DNA from: Thioalkalivibrio thiocyanodenitrificans ARhD 1
GTDB lineage: Bacteria > Pseudomonadota > Gammaproteobacteria > Ectothiorhodospirales > Ectothiorhodospiraceae
Direction of reading: 5' to 3'
DNA: 64,000 nucleotides
Assembly (NCBI RefSeq): GCF_000378965.1
Contig: NZ_KB900536.1
Location: 2,667,407-2,731,406 of the forward strand
Position numbers and translations under genes: made by a program. The notes under the pieces were generated by a model that made no database searches, had not been told where the DNA came from, and saw nothing but the letters and a program-made list of their open reading frames with translations. Each line of letters begins with the position of its first letter. The first letter of the stretch is position 1. Shown here one piece after another: positions 42,466-51,726 of this stretch.

Positions 42466-43761
42466 TTACTTGTGGCAGATCGCCACACACCGCTCCGGGG
42501 ACAGCGGGGACGGTTCAAAGGTGATTTTCGAGAACAGCGCGGTATGGTCGAGCAGTATGCGCTCGATCGCCGGCGGCGAGAACAGAAAGGTCTGATCCTG
42601 TGAGGTAAGCAGGCTGACGCCGATCAGCGGCAGGTCGGGGTCAATCGCGGACCGCTCCGGGAGGGTCGCGCGAAACTTGCTGTCCGACAGTGTCGGGAAT
42701 TCCACGATGAGCCGCTTTCTGCACAAACGGGCCAGGGTGAGGAGGGCGGATACGGGCTCCTTGACATGATGGATCACGTTGAGAAAGAGCACCGTGTCGA
42801 AGGATTCCTGCAGGGGGTCGGAGAAGATGTCCCGAAGGAGAAGCTCCGTTCTCATGCCCAGGATCTCCTTGAGGATGTTCGCCCCGATGAACCGATGCGG
42901 CTTCACCTCGGTTCCGACGACCCTTGACGCGCCCCGCTTCTCCGCCTCGAAACAGAAATACCCGTCGGCGCAGCCGACATCCAGAACGGATTGTCCGCTG
43001 AGATCATCACCCAGAAACCTGAGCGCGTCCCGTCTGTCATGACCGGATGTGCTCACGCCGGGGGCGAGCGTGACCCGCTGGTACTCAAACGGATGACGCT
43101 CCGTGATCGTCCGGATTTCCTCGTCCGAGTAGCGAACCGCCGGGTGGGATGCGAGAACACCGGTCATGTCCGTGGCGCTGGCCACCGGTGCGTACTGGCG
43201 GTCGGTTGAATCAAGGATTTCGAAGTCGATCCCCTGGTCCCGCAGGAAATCGACCCACTTGTGGTGAAAGGCGTCCAGATCCACCTGGCATAGCAACGCC
43301 AGGACGCGCTCCCGCGGGTAGGGGCCGGTGTCGACCCTGAAATGCGGTTCCACGCCTTCTCTGAGCAGCGCGCGCTTGATGATCTCGGATCGGTGTGTGG
43401 CAAGCAGATAGCCCTTGATCCGGTGGCGATGCTGCAACAGCAGCGCCAGGACCGGGTCCGTGAGGGGGGCCCTGTCGATGGCCGAGAAGTCGTTCTCATT
43501 GGCCCTGAACAGGTTGTAATGGACGATGCATTCCTGTCGGAGAAGTTCATCGGCCGTGCGCGGCCCAATCTCCGGTGCGATGATCACCGGAAGGTCCCGC
43601 CACACGCCCGATCGTATTCTCGATTCGATGAACGAGGATTTGCCGGCGCTGGAGACACCCATGACCAGGTGAATAACACCCTCATCGTCCGATTGCTCCC
43701 GCGGACCTTGCCCCGTGCCCCTTCGGGCGGACAGTCGATTGATCAGATGACGCAGGTTCAT
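42466..43761 (-). CDS. fusion of P-loop NTPase/kinase domain and SAM-dependent methyltransferase
   Basis: 431 residues. The N-terminal half has a Walker A GVSSAGKSS at residues 35-43 and a fold like small kinases or sulfotransferases (LPVIIAPEIGPRTADELLRQ, IHYNLF-type, LLATHRSEIIKRALLREGV). The C-terminal half from about 240 is a class I methyltransferase: SVLDVGCADGYFCFEAEKRG, VVGTEVKPHRFIGANILKEI, DTVLFLNVIHHVKEPVSALL. It ends SPERCVAICHK. The ATG at 43761 follows a region that is noncoding in this frame. It forms a minus-strand pair with the sulfotransferase upstream, so modification of the same glycan or a lipid carrier is likely. The kinase-type half may phosphorylate a sugar; this is inference. 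Confidence 0.82.
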   Translation of the reverse strand: MNLRHLINRLSARRGTGQGPREQSDDEGVIHLVMGVSSAGKSSFIESRIRSGVWRDLPVIIAPEIGPRTADELLRQECIVHYNLFRANENDFSAIDRAPLTDPVLALLLQHRHRIKGYLLATHRSEIIKRALLREGVEPHFRVDTGPYPRERVLALLCQVDLDAFHHKWVDFLRDQGIDFEILDSTDRQYAPVASATDMTGVLASHPAVRYSDEEIRTITERHPFEYQRVTLAPGVSTSGHDRRDALRFLGDDLSGQSVLDVGCADGYFCFEAEKRGASRVVGTEVKPHRFIGANILKEILGMRTELLLRDIFSDPLQESFDTVLFLNVIHHVKEPVSALLTLARLCRKRLIVEFPTLSDSKFRATLPERSAIDPDLPLIGVSLLTSQDQTFLFSPPAIERILLDHTALFSKITFEPSPLSPERCVAICHK

Positions 43762-43813
43762 GGGCGCGGTGGTCGCAGGTGTCTCGGGTGTGGATCCGGG
43801 AGGGCGGAGGGCG

Positions 43814-44578
43814 TCATTCCGGCATGTATCCGAAGCGCCCAAGCCCCTCGGCGCCCAGGGCTTGCAGTAGTCGCTGTTCCTCCGCGGGGCGTTGCCGCCA
43901 TCGGCCAACGCCTGGATGCATTCGGGAATGCCCCAGGAGTGCGCCACCGTGCCCCGAGGGGATCGCCAGGAAATCGGCCAGCATCTCCAGGGTCCGCGTG
44001 TTCTCCGAGAGCAGGTCCTCGTAGCGCAGCCGCAGGTAACGGTCGCCCATGCGCTGCTCACCGTAGTCGGCCGTACGAAGATTGGCGGCTTGCCAGAAGG
44101 CCAGGGATTGCTGCCACTGTGGCAGTAAACGCTGCTCGTCATCGAGAAGCGCCAATCCGTGCTTCTGGAGCTGGTTCTGGTTGGCGGAATAGGCCATGTC
44201 CCGCCCGTCGCGCACCACATGGAGAAAACGCAGCCCGGCAATCGCGTTGTCGAGCAAGGGGAGCAACAGCATGCTGCGAGGTGCCTTCCAACCCCAGGGT
44301 CCATGGTGTCCCGCGGGGAGGTCGTCATGAAATGTGGCGACCACGTCGAGCAGCTCGCGCCGCATGGCCTCTTCCCGGGAGTGGCTCAGCGTACCGGCCA
44401 AGTAGTCGGTAAGCCACCGTTCGTGAAAATCGTAGAAATCGATGGCGTCCAGCGTCTGGTTCAGCCTCGAACCGAGGTGGTAGCCCGCATGCTGGCACAT
44501 GAGGGCCACCAGGCGGGTTCCGGACCCGCCTGTGCCGGCAATGACCAGGGGAGGGGTGCGATAAGTTGCTCTTGTCAT
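43814..44578 (-). CDS. sulfotransferase-family protein
   Basis: 254 residues. PPLVIAGTGGSGTRLVALMC is the 5'-phosphosulfate loop and FLHVVRDGRDMAYSANQNQL the 3'-phosphate binding motif, both in correct order. The rest (GPWGWKAPRSMLLLPLLDNA, LRLRYEDLLSENTRTLEMLA) matches sulfotransferases of surface-polysaccharide clusters. The ATG at 44578 is preceded by a weak ribosome binding site. It is the first gene of a two-gene minus-strand unit, 52 bases before the P-loop/methyltransferase fusion. Confidence 0.88.
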   Translation of the reverse strand: MTRATYRTPPLVIAGTGGSGTRLVALMCQHAGYHLGSRLNQTLDAIDFYDFHERWLTDYLAGTLSHSREEAMRRELLDVVATFHDDLPAGHHGPWGWKAPRSMLLLPLLDNAIAGLRFLHVVRDGRDMAYSANQNQLQKHGLALLDDEQRLLPQWQQSLAFWQAANLRTADYGEQRMGDRYLRLRYEDLLSENTRTLEMLADFLAIPSGHGGALLGHSRMHPGVGRWRQRPAEEQRLLQALGAEGLGRFGYMPE

Positions 44579-45024
44579 GTCATCTCGTTCAGCCGGCAGG
44601 TTGCCACGCGCAGGTGTGGTACACCGGCTGTCTGTAGCCCCGGCGTTGCAAACCGGAGGCTTCCGGGCGGTCCAGGCCGGGTGGTTCGCTTGTACGGGTC
44701 TGTGTGATGATGTGCGGCCGGGCCGCCCCGCCGGCCACGGCCCGATCCGGCAGCGGCAACCGCTCAATCGGGTGATCCGGCGGTGCCGTTGCCTTGCCGC
44801 GGCTATATGCACCCATGGGGCTCGCGTAACAGGCAATCGGTATTGTATCAGGCTTGTGTATGCGGCAGGGAGCGGCCATGAACACGCTGTACGCGCGTTG
44901 CGTCTCGAACCTTGACCGGCAATGAATCCAGGGCGGGATGTGCCCGGAGGGTGACTTCCGATGGCAGGCGCCAGGCCATTGCCAGGGCTTGGCATTCGCG
45001 GGTTGAACCGGAGGAAACGTCGGG
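44579..45024. other. divergent intergenic region without recognised features
   Basis: About 445 bases between a minus-strand sulfotransferase and a plus-strand glycosyltransferase. Neither a convincing sigma-70 promoter nor a supported reading frame is visible. Confidence 0.4.
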
Positions 45025-46203
45025 ATGGGACTTGGTGGATCAGGCACGGGTGAAGCCGGGCACTCCGGAGGCAGACCGGTCATCGTGCACCTCCTGCACG
45101 GCGGCGGAGGCGGGCTGGAGGCAGTCGTGCGGATTCTGGCGGATCAGCTTGGGGCCGGGTTCGAGCACCACCTGCTGTTTGCCCATGCCGGGAACTGGCG
45201 GCTTGAGGGGCCGGATGGGGGGACGGTCCCGCTGCGGTTCGGCTGGTGGAACGGGCCTGACCGCGTGGTGCGCCGCCTGGGGGCGGCGTTTGTGCATGTG
45301 CATCACCTGCCGCAGGGGCTGCCTGGCCTGGAACGTCTGCGTGTCCCCTACGGGGTGACTGTGCACGACTTCCATCCGGTCTGCCCCCGGAACCATCTTG
45401 TGCCCCCGGCGGAGGTCTATTGCGGGGCTCCGGAGGATGTCGCACTCTGCCGGCGTTGCCTGGCCGCGAAGCCGCGCCTTCGGGTCGATCCGGTCCGCTG
45501 GCGGGCGCGCCACCGGGAGTTGCTGGAAAGCGCGCGGTTCGTGGCCGTGCCGAGCCGTTACGCGGGCGAGGTCCTCGCCCGGCACTGGCCGGAGTTGCGC
45601 TGCATTCACGTGCCTCATCCGTACCACCCCGCCGGGGCCCCCGACGAGGCGCCGGCGCAACCCGACGGGCAGGGCCTCTATCCGGTCGCGGTGGTTGGCG
45701 CATTGGGCCGGGAGAAGGGCGGCGAGATGCTGGAGCGCCTGGCGGCGCGGGCCGAGGCCCGGGAACTGCCCGTGCGGTTCGTGATGCTGGGGGATACCCA
45801 CCGCCTGGGCGGCCCGCAGAGTCTGTTCGGAGGACACCTGTTCGTGAACGGCAGTTACCGGCGCGAGGACCTGCCGGGCCTGCTGCGCGAGCACGGGGCC
45901 ATGCTGGCGGCCTTCCCGGCCATCGGCCCGGAGACCTTTTCGCTCACGCTTTCCGAGGTCTGGGCCAGCGGCCTGCCCGCCCTGGTGCCTGACTTCGGCG
46001 CCCTGGCGGAACGCGTCCGGGACGCGGGAGCGGGCTGGACCCTGGCGGACTGGCAGGATCCGGATGCCTGGCTGGATGCCCTGATGGAACGCTTGTCCGA
46101 CCCGCAGGCCCTGGCCCGCGCGGGCCGTGCCGCCCGAAATGCCGCGGCAGGTCCGGGCGAGGCGGATTACGGGGCTTTGTACCGGGAGGCGTTGGGGCTC
46201 TGA
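45025..46203 (+). CDS. GT4-type glycosyltransferase
   Basis: 392 residues. The N-terminal Rossmann half begins VIVHLLHGGGGGLEAVVRIL, typical of GT4 acceptor-side domains. A cysteine-bearing motif (VTVHDFHPVCPRNHLV, later CGAPEDVALCRRCL) precedes the donor-binding half with VVGALGREKGGEMLERLAAR and the E-X7-E region GPETFSLTLSEVWASGLPAL. The same modules reappear in the C-terminal half of the protein at 47441. It transfers a sugar from an activated donor in the cytoplasm. Linkage and donor unknown. Confidence 0.88.
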   Translation: MGLGGSGTGEAGHSGGRPVIVHLLHGGGGGLEAVVRILADQLGAGFEHHLLFAHAGNWRLEGPDGGTVPLRFGWWNGPDRVVRRLGAAFVHVHHLPQGLPGLERLRVPYGVTVHDFHPVCPRNHLVPPAEVYCGAPEDVALCRRCLAAKPRLRVDPVRWRARHRELLESARFVAVPSRYAGEVLARHWPELRCIHVPHPYHPAGAPDEAPAQPDGQGLYPVAVVGALGREKGGEMLERLAARAEARELPVRFVMLGDTHRLGGPQSLFGGHLFVNGSYRREDLPGLLREHGAMLAAFPAIGPETFSLTLSEVWASGLPALVPDFGALAERVRDAGAGWTLADWQDPDAWLDALMERLSDPQALARAGRAARNAAAGPGEADYGALYREALGL

Positions 46204-46281
46204 CCGGTGTAGGCGAGACGGCCGCCGCGGACAGGCCCCTGCTTGGGGTGCGCCATTCGGTGGGGTGCGCCACGGGCCGTC

Positions 46282-46626
46282 CTATGTAAAGATCTCCTCC
46301 ACCCGCCTGGCAGTCAGGATCCGTTCGGACCACACGAGCAGAGTGTTGGCATCCGCTTCCGCGATACGCGCACGGTGCACCTCGGCCGCCTCGGCCCCGA
46401 ACTTGCGCTCGATCAGCCGCAGCAGGACGGCGGCCTCGCCCTCCTTGCGGCCCTTCTCGCGGCCTTCCTCAATACCGACCCTGCGGCCTTCCTCGATGCC
46501 CTGCTGTTTCCAGTCTTTGGTCCATTCCTTTACACGCTCGGCCAGCATGCTGCGTACCTCCTGAAGATCCAACACCTGCTCAAAGTCTACACCCGGCACC
46601 CGCCCAGGCAACAACACCCGCTCGAT
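46282..46626 (-). pseudogene. 5'-truncated copy of Rpn-family nuclease-like gene (homologue at 61534-62586)
   Basis: The minus strand encodes RVLLPGRVPGVDFEQVLDLQ through KEWTKDWKQQGIEEGR to ILTARRVEEIFT, nearly identical to the last third of the intact gene at 61534-62586. Upstream of about 46626 the similarity stops and family A repeats begin. The catalytic N-terminal domain and the start codon are therefore missing. An open frame continues into the repeats to 46674, but that part is repeat-derived. This is a remnant of recombination between copies. Confidence 0.85.
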
Positions 46627-46635
46627 GGCACGCGC

Positions 46636-46796
46636 GTAGGAGCCCGCTCCCGCGGGCGATCCTGCCCAGGCCAAACCCCTTTCGCCCGGAGGACCGGGCT
46701 CCTACGCGCGTGCCTGGATCCCCTCTGTAGGAGCCCGCTCCCGCGGGCGATCCTGCCCAAACCAAAACCCTTTCGCCCGGAGGACCGGGCTCCTAC
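46636..46796. repeat. family A repeats, two inverted pairs
   Basis: GTAGGAGCCCGCTCCCGCGG and its partner TCGCCCGGAGGACCGGGCTC then CTAC occur twice, separated by GATCCTGCCCARRCCAAA and AAACCCTTT-type spacers. The unit is the same palindrome found at 10965, 24353, 26568 and 51727. It abuts the truncated Rpn-family gene. Confidence 0.9.
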
Positions 46797-46934
46797 AGGA
46801 ATGGTTCGGCGCGGGCGTCCATGGGCCTCCGGTTTCACCTGTCACGGCAAGCCGCGCGGGGGGCGGTATACGGCCATTTTCTGTTAAAGTAGCGTCGATC
46901 CGAGTGATTTCAGTCATTACCCCTGCGAGGCGCT

Positions 46935-47255
46935 ATGAGCGAGCAAGACAAAACACCGTCCGTGAACGAGATCTACACCCGATTCATCGACGTGGCGAAT
47001 GAACTCAAGGATCAGGGGCTGGACATCAAACTGATCTCTTCGGCGCTCATGCAGGCTTCTGCCGTCTACGCCACGTATGCAGCCGCCGGGAACAACGGTT
47101 TCCTCAAGGACAGTGGCGTGCAGAAGGTGGCGGATGTGTATCGCTACGGGCTGGCGGAGTTGCAGAAGTACAAGCGCGCCTCCCTGGAGGCCCAGGGGCT
47201 CAAGCCGACGGAGAAGTCCGTCCCCATGCCTGTGCCGTCGTCCCCGGACAAGTGA
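46935..47255 (+). CDS. small conserved protein, DUF3144-like
   Basis: 106 residues, no signal peptide. The segment VNEIYTRFIDVANELKDQGL followed by ISSALMQASAVYATYAAAGN resembles the compact helical DUF3144 family. The Pro/Lys-rich tail is probably disordered. TGCGAGGCGCT precedes the ATG, and an A/T-rich stretch upstream (TTCTGTTAAAGT) could contain a promoter. Function unknown. Confidence 0.65.
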   Translation: MSEQDKTPSVNEIYTRFIDVANELKDQGLDIKLISSALMQASAVYATYAAAGNNGFLKDSGVQKVADVYRYGLAELQKYKRASLEAQGLKPTEKSVPMPVPSSPDK

Positions 47256-47440
47256 GGCGGCCTGTATGATGATTCCGGCAGGCTGCCCGGCGTCGGCGGT
47301 GGAGGAGGCAAGGCACGGCGCCGGACAGGTGATGAACCCATGGCCGGTGCCGTGCGGATCTGAAGGTCCGGAACCCGCGACCCGCGCTGAGCCTCCTGCA
47401 CGCTCCGTGGCTTAACCCGAGGTCCGCAAGGCGGTCTGCC

Positions 47441-49387
47441 ATGTCCGCATCACCAGCACCCTATTCCCCCAAGGTCGATGTCATCGTGCCGGTCTACCGT
47501 GATCCGGACGCCACCCGTGCGTGTATCGAGAGCGTGCTGGACGCGCCGGTGTCCACCCCCTTCCGCCTGGTGATCGTGGATGACGCCTCGCCGGACCCGG
47601 AACTGTCCGCATGGGTGGATGGCCTGGCCGGGCGGGAAGAGGTGGTGGTGTTGCGCAACGAGCGCAACCAGGGTTTCGTGCGCAGCGTCAATCGCGGCGT
47701 GGCCCTGCACACGGACCATGACGTGGTGCTGCTCAACAGCGACACCCGTGTCTTCGGGGACTGGCTGGACCGATTGCGACAGTGCGCCTACCGCGAGCGC
47801 GATACCGGCACCGTCACGCCGCTCACCAACAACGGCACCCTGGCCGGTTATCCCCGTTTCATGGCGGAAAATCCCGTCACGGACGCCGGGCAGGCCGCGG
47901 CGCTGGACGCGCTGGCCGCCCGGGTGAATGCCGGCCTGGACGAGGTCGTTCCCACGGCGGTGGGGTTCTGCATGTATATCCGGCGCGACTGCCTGGAGCA
48001 GACCGGGTTCTTCGACGCCCGGGTGTTCGGCCGAGGCTACGGCGAGGAGAGCGAGTTCTGCATGCGCGCGTCGGAACAGGGCTGGACGCACCGCCTGTGC
48101 GGCGACGTGTACGTACAGCACCTGGGCGGCGCATCCTTCGGGGAGGAGACCGAGGCCCTGAAGGCCGCGGCGGGCGAGGCCATGGACCGCCTGTGGCCGG
48201 ACTACGGGGAGCGCGTGGCGGCGTTCGTGCGTGACGATCCCGCCCGGCATCTGCGCCGCCGCCTGGACCTGGCCCGGCTCGCGGCCTCGCCCAGGGCGCG
48301 GGTGCTGTTCGTGACCCATCGCCAGGGCGGCGGCGTGGAGCGTCACTGCCGGGATCTGGCCGATTCGCTGCGCGATGACCTGGAGGTGCTGGCCCTCAAG
48401 CCGGACGACGACGGCTGGCTCCGGCTGGAGTGGCTGCGTGCCGGGGAGGAGATGGCGCTGTATTTCCATCTGCCCGGGGAGTATGACGCGCTGCGCGACA
48501 CCCTGCTGCGGCTGGGCGTCTCCCGGGTGCATGTGCACCACGTGATGGAGCATCCCCTGCAGGTGCTGCGCCTGCCCGCGGACCTGGGTGTGCCCATGGA
48601 CTTCACCCTGCACGACTACTACAGCATCTGCCCCCAGTACAACCTGACCGACGAACACGGCGAGTACTGCGGCGAGCCGGACAGCGAGGGCTGCGCCCGC
48701 TGCCTGGCCGTGCGTGCCGCGCCCTGGGGTTTGGACATCCATGCCTGGCGTTCCCTGTACCGGGGCCTGCTGAGCGGCGCGGGACGGGTCATCGCCCCCT
48801 CGGAGGATGTGCGCCGGCGGGTCCTCCGTTATGTGCCCGAGGCCTCCATCCGGGTGCTGCCCCACGTGGATGACAGCCCCGTCCGGCCCGTGCTGCGCCA
48901 CGAGGGCGAGGCCGATGACGGCGTCATCCGGGTGCTGGTGCTGGGCGTGATCAATCCCGCCAAGGGGGTGCGGCTGCTGGAGCGCTGCGCCTGGGACGCC
49001 CGGCGGCGGAACCTGCCGCTGCGCTTCATCGTGATCGGCTCCACGGAGACCGAGATCCGGGGGCTGGATCAGTTGCCGCTGGAATTCACCGGCTCCTACC
49101 GCCCGGAGGACCTGCCGGCCCGCATCGCGAAGACTCGGGGGCAGGTGTTCTTCTTCCCGAGCAGGGCCCCGGAGACATTTTCCTACACCCTCAGCGAAGC
49201 CCTGGACACGGGCCTGCCCCTGGCGGCGCCGGATCGTGGCGCCTTTCCGGAACGCACCCGCGGGCTGGACCGGGTCTGCCTGATGGATCCCGATGCCGAA
49301 CCCGGCGAGTGGAATGACCGCCTGATCCAGTTGGCGCGCATGGGCGTGTCCACCCGCCCGGTGCTGACGGAGGGCCGGGGACGATGA
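47441..49387 (+). CDS. bifunctional glycosyltransferase, GT2 domain fused to GT4-type domain
   Basis: 648 residues. Residues 10-260 are a GT2/GT-A domain: VDVIVPVYRDPDATRACIES, VIVDDASPDPELSAW, LLNSDTRVFGDWLDRL (DXD-type region), and RGYGEESEFCMRASEQGW. From about 287 a GT4-type domain starts (RVLFVTHRQGGGVERHCRDL), with FTLHDYYSICPQYNLTDEHG, a Cys-rich CGEPDSEGCARC and ETFSYTLSEALDTGLPLAAP. The second half is a paralogue of the protein at 45025. It overlaps the next gene by 4 bases (ATGA), indicating one operon. Confidence 0.9.
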   Translation: MSASPAPYSPKVDVIVPVYRDPDATRACIESVLDAPVSTPFRLVIVDDASPDPELSAWVDGLAGREEVVVLRNERNQGFVRSVNRGVALHTDHDVVLLNSDTRVFGDWLDRLRQCAYRERDTGTVTPLTNNGTLAGYPRFMAENPVTDAGQAAALDALAARVNAGLDEVVPTAVGFCMYIRRDCLEQTGFFDARVFGRGYGEESEFCMRASEQGWTHRLCGDVYVQHLGGASFGEETEALKAAAGEAMDRLWPDYGERVAAFVRDDPARHLRRRLDLARLAASPRARVLFVTHRQGGGVERHCRDLADSLRDDLEVLALKPDDDGWLRLEWLRAGEEMALYFHLPGEYDALRDTLLRLGVSRVHVHHVMEHPLQVLRLPADLGVPMDFTLHDYYSICPQYNLTDEHGEYCGEPDSEGCARCLAVRAAPWGLDIHAWRSLYRGLLSGAGRVIAPSEDVRRRVLRYVPEASIRVLPHVDDSPVRPVLRHEGEADDGVIRVLVLGVINPAKGVRLLERCAWDARRRNLPLRFIVIGSTETEIRGLDQLPLEFTGSYRPEDLPARIAKTRGQVFFFPSRAPETFSYTLSEALDTGLPLAAPDRGAFPERTRGLDRVCLMDPDAEPGEWNDRLIQLARMGVSTRPVLTEGRGR

Positions 49388-51657
49388 AGTCGGACGCCTA
49401 TCGGGAGGCCTACCTGGAGGGCGTCGAGACCGGTGCGCCGGCGGACGTGCAAGGCGCGCCGCTGCCGGCCGGCGGGCTCGCCCGCGCACGCTGTCATGGC
49501 CCCGTGGCATCCGGCGGTCCGCCGATCTCACTGTGCCGGCGCACGCAGGTCCTGGACGTGCTGGCGCGTACGCTGCCCCGGTCCGTCCACGAGATGGATG
49601 CGGAATCCCTGGAGCGGTGGCTGGCCGATCGACGCGGCCTGGAGGAGCGGGTGGAGGGTCTGGATGTCGAGGTCCGTGAAACCCGCCGGGCGCTGGAAGA
49701 CACGCGCCGGCTGCTGGAGGATCGCGAGCGCTTCCTGGATCGGGTGATCCAGTCCCCCAGCCTGCGAATCGGCAAGGCCGTCGTCGCCCCCCTGCGCGCC
49801 GCGCGGCCGGTGCTGGCAGGCCTGCGGCAGGTGCCCGGCCTGCTGCGGCGGGGGGAGTTCCGGGCCCTGGTCCGGATGCCGTGGATCCGTGGCGATTCCA
49901 CCGGAGACGTGGATTACCGGCTGTGGGTGGAGCGCCACGGACGCCTCGGTGCCGCACGGCGGGCGGCCATGGAGCGGCGCTGGCCACAGTTGCCGCACCA
50001 GCCCCTGATCTCCGTGCTGATGCCCGTCTACAACACGGATCCGGCGCTGCTGAACGAGGCGGTGCAGTCAGTGCTGGCGCAGGTCTACACCCGCTGGGAA
50101 CTGGTGGTGGCGGATGATGCCTCCACCTCGCCCGCGACGCGTGCGGCCCTCGACGGGATCGAGTCGCTGGATGCGCGGATCCGGGTGATTCGCCGCCCCG
50201 ACAACGGGCATATCTCCGAGGCCTCCAACACTGCCCTGGATGCGGCCGGGGGCGAATGGGTCGGCCTGCTGGACCACGACGACCTGCTGGCGCCGGATGC
50301 CCTGTACTGGATGGTGGAGGAGATCAACGCCTATCCGGATTGTGGCTTCATCTACTCCGATGAGGACAAGATCTCGGAGACGGGGACGCGACGGGATCCG
50401 TGCTTCAAGCCGGACTGGAATCCCGACCTGCTGCGTTCCCAGAATTACATCAACCACTTCTCCCTGTACCGCGGGGACCTGCTGCGCGAGGCGGGCGGAT
50501 TCCGCGCGGGATTCGAGGGGGCCCAGGATTACGACCTGGTGCTGCGCATCACCGAAGGGCTCGATGCGGCGCGGATCCGGCATGTGCCGCGGATTCTCTA
50601 TCACTGGCGGGCGGTGCCCGCCAGCACCGCCAGCGCGGGCTCGGCCAAGCCGTACGCGGCGGAAGCCGCCCGGCGGGCGCTGGCGGAGCATCTGGCGCGC
50701 ACCGGGGACGGGGACGCCGCCGTGCTGCCGGCCCCCGGTTTCGAGGGCGTATGGTGGCGGGTCCGCTATCCCCTCCCGGCGCATCCGCCCCGGGTCTCCG
50801 TCATCATGCCCACCCGCAACGGACTGGACCTGCTGCTGGACAGTGTGTCCGGGGTGCTGGACCGGACCGACTACCCGGACGTCGAGCTGATTATCGTCGA
50901 CAACGGCAGCGACGATCCGGCCACCGTGCGGTACCTGGATTACCTGGCCGATGCCCGGGGGGTGAGGGTGATCCGGGATGACCGGCCGTTCAACTATTCC
51001 CAGCTCAACAACAGCGCCGTGGCGCACGCGAGCGGATCGGTCCTGGTGTTGATGAACAACGACATCAGGGTGATCAACCGGGACTGGCTCCGCGAGATGG
51101 TCAGCCACGTGCTGCGCCCGGAGGTGGGGCTGGTGGGTGCACGGCTGTCGTTCCCGGACGACCGGCTGCAGCACGCCGGCTGCGTGCTCGGAGTCGGCGG
51201 CGTGGCGGCACATGCCTTCCTCAACGAGCCCCGGGGCGCCCCCGGGTACTTCGGCCGCGCCGCCCTGATCCAGAACTACTCGGGGCTGACGGCCGCCTGC
51301 GTGGCGGTCCGCAAATCCGTCTTCGAGGAAGTGGGCGGACTCAACGAAACCGATCTGCGGATCGCCTTCAACGACATGGACCTGTGCCTCAGGATCCTCG
51401 ACGCCGGGTACCGCAACGTGTGGACCCCCTACGCGGATCTGTATCACGTGGAGTCGGCCACCAGGGGCTACGAGAATACCCCGGAGAAGCAGGCGCGTTT
51501 CCGCAGGGAGATCCGTTACATGAGGAAACAATGGGGCGCCCGGCTGGACGGCGATCCGGCCTACAACCCCAACCTCACTCTCACCGGCGACCCCTTCGCA
51601 CTGGCCGCGGAGCCGCGCTTGCCGCCGGATCCGTGGGAACGTCGGCCCGCCGGCTGA
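49384..51657 (+). CDS. large glycosyltransferase with N-terminal coiled coil and two GT2 domains
   Basis: 757 residues. A short N-terminal region is followed by a coiled coil (LEERVEGLDVEVRETRRALE, about residues 80-120), then two GT2 domains. GT2-1 begins at about 207 (LISVLMPVYNTDPALLNEAV, LDHDDLLAPDALYWMVEEIN) and GT2-2 at about 468 (PRVSVIMPTRNGLDLLLDSV, MNNDIRVINRDWLREMVSHV). Such double GT2 proteins with coiled coils build repeated polysaccharide backbones, and the coiled coil may act as a length ruler as in WbdD-type systems (established for other proteins, inferred here). Start overlaps the previous stop. Confidence 0.9.
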   Translation: MKSDAYREAYLEGVETGAPADVQGAPLPAGGLARARCHGPVASGGPPISLCRRTQVLDVLARTLPRSVHEMDAESLERWLADRRGLEERVEGLDVEVRETRRALEDTRRLLEDRERFLDRVIQSPSLRIGKAVVAPLRAARPVLAGLRQVPGLLRRGEFRALVRMPWIRGDSTGDVDYRLWVERHGRLGAARRAAMERRWPQLPHQPLISVLMPVYNTDPALLNEAVQSVLAQVYTRWELVVADDASTSPATRAALDGIESLDARIRVIRRPDNGHISEASNTALDAAGGEWVGLLDHDDLLAPDALYWMVEEINAYPDCGFIYSDEDKISETGTRRDPCFKPDWNPDLLRSQNYINHFSLYRGDLLREAGGFRAGFEGAQDYDLVLRITEGLDAARIRHVPRILYHWRAVPASTASAGSAKPYAAEAARRALAEHLARTGDGDAAVLPAPGFEGVWWRVRYPLPAHPPRVSVIMPTRNGLDLLLDSVSGVLDRTDYPDVELIIVDNGSDDPATVRYLDYLADARGVRVIRDDRPFNYSQLNNSAVAHASGSVLVLMNNDIRVINRDWLREMVSHVLRPEVGLVGARLSFPDDRLQHAGCVLGVGGVAAHAFLNEPRGAPGYFGRAALIQNYSGLTAACVAVRKSVFEEVGGLNETDLRIAFNDMDLCLRILDAGYRNVWTPYADLYHVESATRGYENTPEKQARFRREIRYMRKQWGARLDGDPAYNPNLTLTGDPFALAAEPRLPPDPWERRPAG

Positions 51658-51726
51658 CCGGGGGGCGCGGATGACCAAGGTGCCCCGGCTCACCCGCCGG
51701 TTTCCGTCTCCTTCACCCGCCCGTGG

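Noticed and set aside
43762-44328. Upstream extension of the P-loop/methyltransferase frame to 44328
   Set aside because: This stretch is opposite-frame sequence of the sulfotransferase gene at 43814-44578, and the real protein begins at the ATG at 43761.
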